A stretch of 64,000 nucleotides of DNA from UBA2779 sp965232615 (GTDB lineage: Bacteria > Spirochaetota > Spirochaetia > DSM-2461), in the NCBI GenBank assembly GCA_965232615.1, contig OZ246985.1, positions 1,240,001 to 1,304,000 of the forward strand. Reading direction: 5' to 3'. The translations under genes were made by a program, and so were the position numbers. Under the pieces are notes generated by a model. The model searched no databases, was not told the DNA's origin, and saw nothing but the letters and a program-made list of their open reading frames with translations. Numbering within the stretch: position 1 is the first letter of the stretch; each line of letters opens with the position of its first letter. This document shows positions 16,366-24,287 of this stretch, piece after piece.

Positions 16366-17655
16366 ATGATTGATATTTTTGCAAAATGTGCAACAAGCGA
16401 AGGATATTTCGGAGAACTCAGGGCAGCCGGAGATCGATTTTATACATTGCCGGTTATCGATGACATTCCCGGACCCTTGATGAAGATTCAGGGCCGTGAA
16501 AACATTATGTGGTCAGTCAATAACTACATTGGCCTTGCCAATGATGAGGAAATCAAAGCTGCTGCAATCGAAGCGGCGGAGAAGTGGTCTGTCAGTTCAC
16601 CGATGGGCTCCCGTATGATGAGTGGTACGACGAGTGAGCATCTGGATCTGGAGAAGTCACTGGCTGAATATGCCCGGAAAGAAGACGCTTTTCTGTTTAA
16701 TTACGGATACATGGGTGTCGTGGGAACTGTTACCTCCCTCTGTGGACCAGATGATATCCTCATCGTGGACAGACTTGCTCATGCCTGTATCATTGATGCG
16801 GCGTTCAGTGCGAAGGGTGGTCAGGGCGGTAAACCCATGGTCCGATTTTTTCGTCACAATGATATGAATGATCTGGAATCGGTACTTGGCAGTGTCAACA
16901 AAAACCGTAAGGGTGGGGTGATGATATTGACCGAAGGTGTCTATGGAATGACTGGAGACCTGGCTGATCTTCGAAATATTACCATGCTGGCCGAAAAGTA
17001 CAGTGCCCGTGTATTCATTGATGATGCCCATGGCATTGGAGTTATGGGTGATCAAGGCCGAGGTACGGCTGATTTTTTTGGTGTCCAGGATAATATCGAC
17101 ATCTATTTCGGCACATTTGCAAAAACATTTGCTTCGATCGGGGGGTATGCGGCTACAAGCACTCAGGTCCGGGACTGGATTGCCTTCAATGCTCGAACTC
17201 AGGTCTTTGCCAAAGCCCTTCCCATGGTCTATGTTAAATCCCTTCAAGTTGCTCTCACGAAGGTTATCAATGGAAATGACAGACGTGCTGTTATGTGGGA
17301 ACGTTCCAGGCAATTGAAAAATGGTCTTCGAGAACTGGGCTGTCATATTGGTTCTGGTGAATCTCCTATATGTGCTGTTTATATTCCTGCCGGGAAAAGC
17401 CTGGAAGAACTGATTAAAAAAGTTCTCACCTATCTGAGAAAAAATGGAGTTTTCTGTACAGGAGTTATCTGGCCTGTTATTCCCCCGGGGATTGTGATGC
17501 TTCGAATGATTCCAACGGCTGCTCATACAGAAGAACACGTGGCTGAAACAGTTGAAGTATTTAAACGAATGCAGAAAGATTTGCATGTGAAGTTTTCCCT
17601 GGCTGAAAAGGAAATTGCCAAAGTTGATAAAATATACAGGAAGGGAGCTTTATAA
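16366..17655 (+). CDS. Alpha-oxoamine synthase, candidate cysteate acyltransferase (3-ketocapnine synthase)
   Basis: Fold-type I PLP enzyme of the group containing serine palmitoyltransferase, 2-amino-3-ketobutyrate ligase and 8-amino-7-oxononanoate synthase, all of which join an amino acid to an acyl thioester with loss of CO2. PLP lysine K253 is in YFGTFAKTFASIGG. H139 (RLAHACI) would stack on the cofactor, and D220/H222 are in DDAHGIG. SRMMSGTTSEHLDLE and IPTAAHTEEHV are also diagnostic of the group. The 429-aa length exceeds BioF and Kbl (about 390-400). Next to a cysteate synthase, the likely amino acid substrate is cysteate, giving 3-ketocapnine for sulfonolipids. That specificity is inferred from context; serine or glycine cannot be excluded. 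Confidence 0.62.
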   Translation: MIDIFAKCATSEGYFGELRAAGDRFYTLPVIDDIPGPLMKIQGRENIMWSVNNYIGLANDEEIKAAAIEAAEKWSVSSPMGSRMMSGTTSEHLDLEKSLAEYARKEDAFLFNYGYMGVVGTVTSLCGPDDILIVDRLAHACIIDAAFSAKGGQGGKPMVRFFRHNDMNDLESVLGSVNKNRKGGVMILTEGVYGMTGDLADLRNITMLAEKYSARVFIDDAHGIGVMGDQGRGTADFFGVQDNIDIYFGTFAKTFASIGGYAATSTQVRDWIAFNARTQVFAKALPMVYVKSLQVALTKVINGNDRRAVMWERSRQLKNGLRELGCHIGSGESPICAVYIPAGKSLEELIKKVLTYLRKNGVFCTGVIWPVIPPGIVMLRMIPTAAHTEEHVAETVEVFKRMQKDLHVKFSLAEKEIAKVDKIYRKGAL

Positions 17656-17677
17656 ACAATCTGGTAGGGGGAGTGTT

Positions 17678-17761
17678 TACCGGTGGCCGGACTTGAACCG
17701 GCACGGCACATGTGCCAGCAGATTTTAAGTCTGCTGTGTCTACCTATTCCACCACACCGGC
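17678..17761 (-). tRNA. tRNA-Leu, anticodon TAA
   Basis: On the minus strand: acceptor GCCGGTG/CACCGGT (first pair G-U), anticodon arm CAGACTTAAAATCTG giving TAA, long class II variable arm, T arm GCCGGTTCAAGTCCGGC, discriminator A, no encoded CCA. It decodes UUA/UUG and is convergent with the oxoamine synthase gene, which ends 22 bases away. Confidence 0.94.
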
Positions 17762-17805
17762 AATATATGTAATAGAGGTACCCTAATCTTAATCGTGCTC
17801 ATGGG

Positions 17806-17835
17806 TTGGGTCAACGGTTAAGTATATGCTAGAAT
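17806..17835 (+). promoter_or_regulatory. Candidate sigma-70 promoter of fructose-bisphosphate aldolase
   Basis: TTGGGT (17806-17811), 18-base spacer, TAGAAT (17830-17835) with an extended -10 TG at 17827-17828. The aldolase ATG is 20 bases downstream, behind AAGGAG. Confidence 0.5.
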
Positions 17836-17855
17836 AGCCTGGAAGGAGAATAATA

Positions 17856-18938
17856 ATGAGTAACAAAGTTCTAGACAATATCAAACCAGGTGTTGTCTAC
17901 GGGAATGATTTAAAAAAACTGTTTGAAATCTGCAAAAGTCAGGGATTTGCTCTTCCGGCAGTGAATTGTGTCAATACTGAATCGGTTAATGGTGTACTTG
18001 AAGCCGCTGCCAGAGTTAATTCACCTGTTATTATACAGTTTTCCAATGGGGGAGCTACATTTTTTGCCGGGAAGGGTCTTAAACCCGCTAAGGGCCGGGC
18101 CGATGTAATTGGAGGTATCGCTGCTGCTAATCACGTCCATCATGTTGCGGAAGCTTATGGTATTCCCGTTATTCTTCACACAGATCATTGTGCGAAAAAG
18201 TTGTTGCCATGGCTGGATGGACTATTGGATGCTGGTGAAGAGTTTTATAAGGAAAAGGGTCGACCGCTTTACAGCTCTCACATGCTTGACCTCTCGGAAG
18301 AATCTATCGAAGAGAATGTAAAAATTTCCGGTGAGTATCTCAAGCGCCTGAGTGCTCTGGGTATGTATCTTGAAATTGAACTGGGTATCACAGGTGGTGA
18401 AGAAGATGGTGTCGATAACTCGGATAGAGATCTAGCTGATCTGTACTCAAAACCTGAGGAAATCGATTATGCCTATACAGAACTGAACAAAATCAGTCCC
18501 AATTTCACCATAGCGGCGGCATTTGGCAATGTCCATGGGGTTTATAAACCAGGAAATGTCAAGCTGACACCAGCCATTCTTGATCAGGGGCAGAAGTATA
18601 TAGTCCGTAAACACAATCTGACCAATCCTCATCCAGTAACCTATGTATTTCATGGTGGTTCAGGTTCTTCCCAGGAAGAAATCCGCAGAAGTATTGAATA
18701 CGGTGTGGTGAAGATGAACATTGATACTGATACTCAATGGGCTACATGGAAGGGAGTGCTGAATTTTTATAAGGAAAACGAAGCTTACCTACAGGGACAG
18801 TTGGGAAATCCCAATGGTGCCGATGCTCCGAATAAGAAATACTATGATCTAAGGGTTTGGCTCAGAAAAGGCCAGGAAACGCTGGTGGCCCGTATCATTG
18901 AAGCATTTGAAAGCCTCAATGCTGTAGGGCGTAATTAG
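17856..18938 (+). CDS. fbaA: Class II fructose-bisphosphate aldolase
   Basis: Reversible cleavage of fructose 1,6-bisphosphate in glycolysis and gluconeogenesis, zinc-dependent. The 360-aa class IIA length fits. The metal-binding HTDHCAKKLLPW and MYLEIELGITGGEEDG are present, as are HGVYKPGNVKL and the phosphate-binding VFHGGSGSS plus GVVKMNIDTDTQWA. The start follows GGAAGGAG at the correct distance. The gene appears to be a single unit with its own promoter. Confidence 0.95.
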   Translation: MSNKVLDNIKPGVVYGNDLKKLFEICKSQGFALPAVNCVNTESVNGVLEAAARVNSPVIIQFSNGGATFFAGKGLKPAKGRADVIGGIAAANHVHHVAEAYGIPVILHTDHCAKKLLPWLDGLLDAGEEFYKEKGRPLYSSHMLDLSEESIEENVKISGEYLKRLSALGMYLEIELGITGGEEDGVDNSDRDLADLYSKPEEIDYAYTELNKISPNFTIAAAFGNVHGVYKPGNVKLTPAILDQGQKYIVRKHNLTNPHPVTYVFHGGSGSSQEEIRRSIEYGVVKMNIDTDTQWATWKGVLNFYKENEAYLQGQLGNPNGADAPNKKYYDLRVWLRKGQETLVARIIEAFESLNAVGRN

Positions 18939-18975
18939 GGTCAGCAACTCATTCAGGATCGATTTCCCATTTCTT

Positions 18976-19788
18976 ATGGACAATTCAAAAAGCTGTTATC
19001 TTCCCTGTAGAATAATTGATTCCCATTTTCATGCTCTACACATGAAAAAAAGAGGAATGAATCTTACTGAGATTCTTAGCACTGCATTTTCCAATGGTTT
19101 AACAGGGGCCATTGATGTTGCAGTCAATGAAGTCGATTTTGATGAACGCCTTGGATTTTCCAATGAATTTGAATTGATCAAGCTTTCGGCAGGTATTCAC
19201 CCCTTATCATCGGCCAGCGATGGAAAAACAACATGGCATGAACGTTTCGAACTGATCCGGGAACAGGCCAGACACCCCAGTGTTGTGGCAGTTGGAGAAA
19301 GCGGACTTGATTTCTACAGGGATCATGTACCAGTCAAGGTGCAGAAAATGGCATTCAGGGAACACCTGGATCTGGCTTCAGAACTCAACAAGCCAGTAAT
19401 CATTCATAACCGGGAAGCTGATAGGGATGTTTTAGAACTGGTCAGAGAATCTTCCTGTCGCATGGGTGTATTTCATTGTTTCTCATCCGACAGGGAAACT
19501 GCTGAGCAGGTTCTGGAATTGGGTTATTACATATCCCTGGCGGGAAACCTCACATACAGGAAGATGGGAATACTTCATGAGGCTGTCAAGATCATCCCCG
19601 ACGACAGAATACTTATCGAGACAGATTCGCCTTATCTGGCTCCGCAGCATGTAAGAAGTCAGAATAATCATCCTGGACTCATTGGGCATACACTGGAATT
19701 TCTTGCAGAATTAAGAGGAGAAGACCCCGGAAAACTGGCACAGAGCATCAGAGACAATACTCAAAGATTATTCTCAATAGAATCGTAG
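18976..19788 (+). CDS. tatD: TatD family metal-dependent deoxyribonuclease
   Basis: Predicted Mg-dependent hydrolase with a TIM-barrel fold; relatives act as 3'-5' DNases. Metal ligands are H17 and H19 (IIDSHFHAL), the GESGLDFYRD block, the VIIHNREAD and VFHCFSSD histidines, and the late ETDSPYLAPQ. At 270 aa the length is normal. It is convergent with the histidine kinase gene, overlapping its 3' end by 15 bases. Confidence 0.9.
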   Translation: MDNSKSCYLPCRIIDSHFHALHMKKRGMNLTEILSTAFSNGLTGAIDVAVNEVDFDERLGFSNEFELIKLSAGIHPLSSASDGKTTWHERFELIREQARHPSVVAVGESGLDFYRDHVPVKVQKMAFREHLDLASELNKPVIIHNREADRDVLELVRESSCRMGVFHCFSSDRETAEQVLELGYYISLAGNLTYRKMGILHEAVKIIPDDRILIETDSPYLAPQHVRSQNNHPGLIGHTLEFLAELRGEDPGKLAQSIRDNTQRLFSIES

Positions 19789-20961
19789 AGGCAGGTAAAT
19801 GGAAACCTCGGTTCCCTTTTTGATGGCACTCTGAATTTCCACAGTTCCATTATGGGCTTCTACGACTGTTTTCACAATGTGCATTCCCAGTCCAGTGCCT
19901 CCATTCTCTGAATTCGTGTAAAAAGGATCAAATACATGTGTTCTGGTTTCATAGTCCATACCAATCCCATTGTCTGCCACAGTGATGCACAGATAGTTGC
20001 CTTTTTTCTTTGAAGAGACAGTGATGCTGTTATGTTTCCTACATGCTTTCAATGAGTTATCAAACAAATTGATAAGAACTCTCAGGATGCGTTCGATATC
20101 AAGTAATATTACTTCCTCAAACTCATTATTCCATATCAAGTTTATTTCTTTTGATTTTGCTGATGATCCCACACTGTCGTCAAGAGACTTGAATAGATCT
20201 GCTGTTTTCGAAGGGGCATATACCAGGCGTACTTCACCCTTGGAATAATCCAGTAATTCATTGGTTAAACCAGTAAGTCTTATGGTTTCACGATGAATCT
20301 GATTGGTATATTTTTTTAATTCCAGAGTATTTTCATCATCACCTTCCAGTTTGAGGGACAGCATATCCGCATAGGCATTGATAACTGAAAGAGGATTTCG
20401 GAGATCGTGCATTATCATTGATGAGAATTTACCCAGGCTGGATAGACGATCTTGACGCAGGAGTTGTCTCTGAGCCTGCTTCAGATCATTATTTGCAATG
20501 ATCAGTTCATTATTTCGCATACGAAGTTCGTGTATGAAACTGTCATTACTGCTGCGAACTATGCGAGAAATACCCTTCATCAAGGATAATGCTATTGTTC
20601 CACGGTCTTTTAATAGCTTACGGAAATCATCTGCTGAAATCGTATAACCAGTAACAGTCGTCTGGGTAACCATCGTTGCACTGCGTGGTAATTCATCGAC
20701 TACACTTAATTCACCGACGAGATTCGGTGCTTCTGTCACCGTTAGAAGATCGGCACTGTCCATACCATAATCTATCCATATTCCGACTTTGCCTGTCAGT
20801 ATTACAAAAAGCCTATCGGCATCCAAACCCTGATTGGCGATTACAGTGTCTTTGTCGATTTCTATTGCATGACAGATATCAGCAATTGCGTATCGATCCT
20901 CATCGGATAAATCAGTAAAGGTCGCTATTGCAACCAGTTTTTCAGTAACACTGTTCATCAT
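19774..20961 (-). CDS. Sensor histidine kinase with N-terminal cyclic-nucleotide-binding domain
   Basis: Residues about 10-125 form a cNMP-binding beta-roll (DADRLFVILTGKVGIW, then LVGELSVVDELPRSAT). A coiled linker (about 140-170) follows, then a HisKA domain with phospho-acceptor H185 (SSMIMHDLRNPLSV) and a HATPase domain (LINLFDNSLKA, DNGIGMD, NGGTGLGMHI). There is no transmembrane segment, so it is a soluble kinase responding to an internal ligand, possibly cAMP or cGMP. No response regulator gene is adjacent. Confidence 0.88.
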   Translation of the reverse strand: MMNSVTEKLVAIATFTDLSDEDRYAIADICHAIEIDKDTVIANQGLDADRLFVILTGKVGIWIDYGMDSADLLTVTEAPNLVGELSVVDELPRSATMVTQTTVTGYTISADDFRKLLKDRGTIALSLMKGISRIVRSSNDSFIHELRMRNNELIIANNDLKQAQRQLLRQDRLSSLGKFSSMIMHDLRNPLSVINAYADMLSLKLEGDDENTLELKKYTNQIHRETIRLTGLTNELLDYSKGEVRLVYAPSKTADLFKSLDDSVGSSAKSKEINLIWNNEFEEVILLDIERILRVLINLFDNSLKACRKHNSITVSSKKKGNYLCITVADNGIGMDYETRTHVFDPFYTNSENGGTGLGMHIVKTVVEAHNGTVEIQSAIKKGTEVSIYLPLRFY

Positions 20962-21027
20962 GGCGAATCAACTCAAGTATTCTTTTCAGCACGGCAGAAA
21001 TTCTGGATTACTATGCTGTTTCTGGAC

Positions 21028-21729
21028 TCACCATGCATCTATCATATCATCACTGTCCCGGCTTTCTTCGGCAAAAAGATCAGTTACAGCCCGGATATCA
21101 TCAAAATAAATGTAGTATCTTCCATAAGTTTCAACGACATTACATACTATATTGAAGCCGGTAATGCTGACACCCATCCGGTCATTATAATGATAATCAC
21201 GCTGCTTCATACTTGCTGGAACGGTAACAGTGAGCTTTTTCCAGCCGGAAAAATTGAGTTTCCCCATTGGAATTATGGCATGATTCCCAAATTGATCGGC
21301 TAATGTAATCTCCAGCTTGTGCTCAGTGTTTCTTCCAGCTACCCATACCGATATGGTTTTTGTTATTCCTTCAATAGGCAGAGGTCTGGTTGGCTTGAGG
21401 GAGAAGGAGATTGCACCTCTATGATAGAATTCAATTTTGGCCCCGATAACTTTTTCATCCTTTTCACCCAGTCCAAACTGTTGTTCATCTTCAATGATCT
21501 CTTTGTTGTTAGAACCGCTGCTAGAAAAGGTTCTGAGTGACATTATACCATGGTCAGCCGGCATAACACCATACCATAAACCTGTGTCTTCCATCTTGCT
21601 GACTGAGATCTCTTTGAGTTTTTGTTGGGCAGTGATTTTGCCTATTTGGTCAGGGTTAATCTCATTTTGGGCAAATCCTTCGGATAAAACCAGAGTTAAG
21701 ACAATGACTGTAATTGTAAGCTTCTTCAT
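21028..21729 (-). CDS. flaA: Flagellar filament outer-layer (sheath) protein FlaA, second copy
   Basis: Secreted protein that coats the FlaB core of spirochaete periplasmic flagella. The start is the ATG at 21729 behind AGGAG, giving MKKLTITVIVLTLVLSEGFA as a signal peptide; a longer upstream frame is not needed. The mature part has FlaA blocks LPIEGITKTISVWVAGRN, FSGWKKLTVTVPASMKQ and YYIYFDDIRAVTDL. It begins one base after the upstream flaA stop, so the pair is a single transcription unit. Confidence 0.88.
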   Translation of the reverse strand: MKKLTITVIVLTLVLSEGFAQNEINPDQIGKITAQQKLKEISVSKMEDTGLWYGVMPADHGIMSLRTFSSSGSNNKEIIEDEQQFGLGEKDEKVIGAKIEFYHRGAISFSLKPTRPLPIEGITKTISVWVAGRNTEHKLEITLADQFGNHAIIPMGKLNFSGWKKLTVTVPASMKQRDYHYNDRMGVSITGFNIVCNVVETYGRYYIYFDDIRAVTDLFAEESRDSDDMIDAW

Positions 21730-21730
21730 T

Positions 21731-22513
21731 TTATTCTCCTGCTGTCCAGATTTCTTGAGTTCTTTGTTTTGTAACCAGATTATATCCATCATATTGTGTG
21801 TTATGTATATCCGTCAGTATTTTCAAATGATCCAGATACAAATTGAAGCCGGACACAACTTCTTCGGGATGAGTTGAGATTACTATTTTTGTCAGACTCA
21901 GTGAAGGAACTAGCTTTATGTAATTGGAAGACTGTTTGATATGGTTTGGCATTGTGATGAACATATTCTTCCAGCCAATGAACTTCAGGCTCCCTGGATC
22001 TCGGAGATTTTCATTTCTAAACGGATGAAGGCGGTGGGATATTCCGTTGAAGTCTCTAAAAAGAAACTCTATGTTGTAGTTATAATTTGATCCCCAAACC
22101 CAGAAATCAAGAGTATGTACTCGTCCAGGCAGGGGTACAGCTTTGGGAGTGAATTCTCCATTATTCTCAACACCGGGAATGATCTCTATCTGATTATATC
22201 CCTGACGTATAAATGCGGCATTGATTCCAAATACACCCAACGTTTCAGGTTCTTCAGGAGCTGTGCCGAATAAGTCAGAAGGCCATTCATTCATGGCATA
22301 TGCCAGGCGTGGACGGTTTTCTACGGAAAACTTACTTCCCCTGACTTTCCATACAATGGGTTCTCCTGTATCACTGAAGTATCCGGATTCAGGTCCATCC
22401 CAGGTTTCAATTATCCTCGACTCCAGTCTTACGGTAATCTCGTCTGCACCAAGTGCACTTGACAGCATTACCATCAGTATGAGCAAAGTCGAATAAAGTC
22501 TGTTTCCTTTCAT
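21731..22513 (-). CDS. flaA: Flagellar filament outer-layer (sheath) protein FlaA, first copy
   Basis: The start ATG at 22513 follows GGAGATTAAGA; the signal peptide is MKGNRLYSTLLILMVMLSSALGADE. The mature domain has TLDFWVWGSNYNYNIEFLF, GWKNMFITMPNHIKQ and FNLYLDHLKILTD, aligning with the second copy over its length but only moderately similar, so this is an old duplication. Tandem flaA genes also occur in Treponema as I recall. A strong promoter lies just upstream. Confidence 0.88.
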   Translation of the reverse strand: MKGNRLYSTLLILMVMLSSALGADEITVRLESRIIETWDGPESGYFSDTGEPIVWKVRGSKFSVENRPRLAYAMNEWPSDLFGTAPEEPETLGVFGINAAFIRQGYNQIEIIPGVENNGEFTPKAVPLPGRVHTLDFWVWGSNYNYNIEFLFRDFNGISHRLHPFRNENLRDPGSLKFIGWKNMFITMPNHIKQSSNYIKLVPSLSLTKIVISTHPEEVVSGFNLYLDHLKILTDIHNTQYDGYNLVTKQRTQEIWTAGE

Positions 22514-22567
22514 TCTTAATCTCCTTATTTGTGATAAGCAAAACGGCGAACAATCACGTTCATAATA

Positions 22568-22597
22568 ATTATAGAATTGACTGCTTGAATGAGTCAA
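22568..22597 (-). promoter_or_regulatory. Sigma-70 promoter of the flaA pair
   Basis: On the minus strand: TTGACT (22597-22592), 18-base spacer, TATAAT (22573-22568), ending 54 bases before the flaA start. This is the best vegetative promoter match in the window and overlaps the 3' end of the upstream lipoprotein gene. No sigma-28 element is seen here. Confidence 0.62.
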
Positions 22598-23453
22598 ACC
22601 ATTTTCGCCTATATTTCAATCTACCAGGGTAAAAAATTAGCGAATCCTGATTCTTATTACCCATTACTGTTAGAAGAATTTTTCTCATCCTTCTATCATC
22701 ATTTTCTATACTGGCAATAATCCTTTTACTCCAGTATCCTGCGGAGGATGCTGATTCTGTTATAACTGGTGGTTGAATATTCTGAGTTCCATGGTAAGCC
22801 TTCGTATTCATTGTACCGGCTAGAAGGAGTAATACCGAAGCCTCAGCTGCTTCCTCAATAAAACCATCAGGTAACGTATCATTATTGATATCATTAATAA
22901 CCGGGAAGTTCAAGATGGGATAACGCCCATTTGTTATACTTTCATATGAAGTGAGTAAACTGTCAATATCTCCGTTATGAAGTACCAGTGCTGGTTTACC
23001 TTGATCAATAGCCATGTTTCCTGCAATTTCTCCCATCCTGGTGTAGTGTTGTGTTCTGTCCAGGGCAATACCCGTTACGTTCTCAGGAGAATTGGCCAGT
23101 GGTTCTCCTCCGGCAATAATTACCTGGCTCCTCTTCAATAATGGTCGTTTCGCTTCCTCAGCATTCCATGGGGTAAGAACCACAATATCAGGAATATATG
23201 CTAATTCTGCAATTATTTCTGAAAGTGTCTCATCATCACTCTGTAATTCATGAATGACACGGATGCCATACAACCGGGAATTCAATGCAAGCCACCAGCT
23301 GTATATTTCCCGGTTGCCAATAGTATCGGCATAAGGATCTGATATGAATAGAGCTGTTTGCTGTGAACAACTAAGATTGTTTCCGACCAGGAGGAGAGAT
23401 ATGAACAATGTCAAAAGACAGGTCTTCAATACTGACTTAGATTGACCAGCCAC
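22569..23453 (-). CDS. Putative lipoprotein of unknown function upstream of flaA
   Basis: 294 aa with a GTG start at 23453. The N-terminus SVLKTCLLTLFISLLLVG and then NNLSC form a lipoprotein signal with a relaxed spirochaete-type lipobox; the predicted lipidated residue is that Cys. The rest alternates beta and alpha (IPDIVVLTPWNAEEAKRP, VIIAGGEPLANSP, KPALVLHNGDIDSLLTS), resembling a periplasmic-binding or Rossmann-like fold. I do not recognise the family. It overlaps the preceding membrane-protein gene by 17 bases, and its genomic place suggests a cell-envelope or flagellar role, which is inference only. Confidence 0.6.
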   Translation of the reverse strand: MAGQSKSVLKTCLLTLFISLLLVGNNLSCSQQTALFISDPYADTIGNREIYSWWLALNSRLYGIRVIHELQSDDETLSEIIAELAYIPDIVVLTPWNAEEAKRPLLKRSQVIIAGGEPLANSPENVTGIALDRTQHYTRMGEIAGNMAIDQGKPALVLHNGDIDSLLTSYESITNGRYPILNFPVINDINNDTLPDGFIEEAAEASVLLLLAGTMNTKAYHGTQNIQPPVITESASSAGYWSKRIIASIENDDRRMRKILLTVMGNKNQDSLIFYPGRLKYRRKWFDSFKQSIL

Positions 23454-24090
23454 GTGAATCCATATAAATCATTGCAGATGACCCGGTCGCCAGCACAATG
23501 GTAATGAGCCATGCAGCAGTTTTTTCATTGTAAATGTAGAGCATTGGAATAAGTGTAAACAATGAAGGCAGAATTAAAGCCACTGCCAGTATGAGAAATT
23601 GTATTCTTCGTTCCATCCTGAGACCATGATCAAGGGTAAAGGCAGTAAAGCTAAGCACTGCTATCCAGACAAGAGGTGTAAAAAGATATCGGTAAACTTC
23701 AAACCCTGGATCCAGAGAAATTGCTGTCCATACCATATAAACAGTGGCTATACCACTGAACCATCCAGCCAGATTTCTAATCCTGGATCTGGGTGTTTGT
23801 CTGGTAATATACAACGCTGTTACGGTGATTACTCCTGGAGTCATGGCCCATCCACTACCTCTGAACCAGTTCCAGAAATACAAATGAGTAGAATCCAACC
23901 CGAAAATTATTCGGGATGACAGGCTCAGAGTTATTAATAAGGAAGCCATTCCAATCAACAGGCCACTGAACCATGGCATGAGAATTCCCTGCCAGCCTGA
24001 TGAGGGGGGAGGATAATATGAAATAATCAATAGATACCAAAGTGGTGCAGCAGCAACAAGAAATAGACTCATGATATCTAAAACTAACAC
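23437..24090 (-). CDS. Integral membrane protein of unknown function
   Basis: 217 aa with about seven predicted hydrophobic helices (for example SLFLVAAAPLWYLLIISYY, PWFSGLLIGMASLLITLSL, FLILAVALILPSLFTLIPML). The start is either GTG 24090 or ATG 24072. It shares a transcript with the downstream lipoprotein and flaA genes judging by the overlap. No motif indicates a function. Confidence 0.6.
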   Translation of the reverse strand: MLVLDIMSLFLVAAAPLWYLLIISYYPPPSSGWQGILMPWFSGLLIGMASLLITLSLSSRIIFGLDSTHLYFWNWFRGSGWAMTPGVITVTALYITRQTPRSRIRNLAGWFSGIATVYMVWTAISLDPGFEVYRYLFTPLVWIAVLSFTAFTLDHGLRMERRIQFLILAVALILPSLFTLIPMLYIYNEKTAAWLITIVLATGSSAMIYMDSRGWSI

Positions 24091-24127
24091 AGGCAGGAAA
24101 TGTAGGCAATGACTGATTCATAGGTAA

Positions 24128-24287
24128 GGGTACCTCTAAAAAACAGCTTCAGGAAATTGACGAAGTGGCGGTGCGTTCCTCGGAGCTTTGCTCCTGCGGT
24201 ACACACCTGCTTAAGTGAGCATTTTGACAACGCAGTAGTGACAGAAAAGATCGAGTCAAGAACTAAATGGGTTTTTTAGAGGTGCCC
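24128..24287 (+). repeat. 160-bp hairpin-cassette repeat element, one cassette
   Basis: Ends GGGTACCTCTAAAAAACA and GGGTTTTTTAGAGGTGCCC. The left 38 bases (AGCTTCAGGAAATTGACGAAG) are nearly identical to the element at 26624, but the middle holds a hairpin cassette instead of the GATACAAGGCGGCAAAAGCG core. The right part (GAGCATTTTGACAACGCAGT onward) again matches. The rsmA coding region ends inside it. Confidence 0.88.

Noticed and set aside
16366..17655. Annotation as glycine C-acetyltransferase or BioF
   Set aside because: No tdh or bio genes are adjacent, the protein is longer, and the neighbour makes cysteate. Specificity is still unproven.
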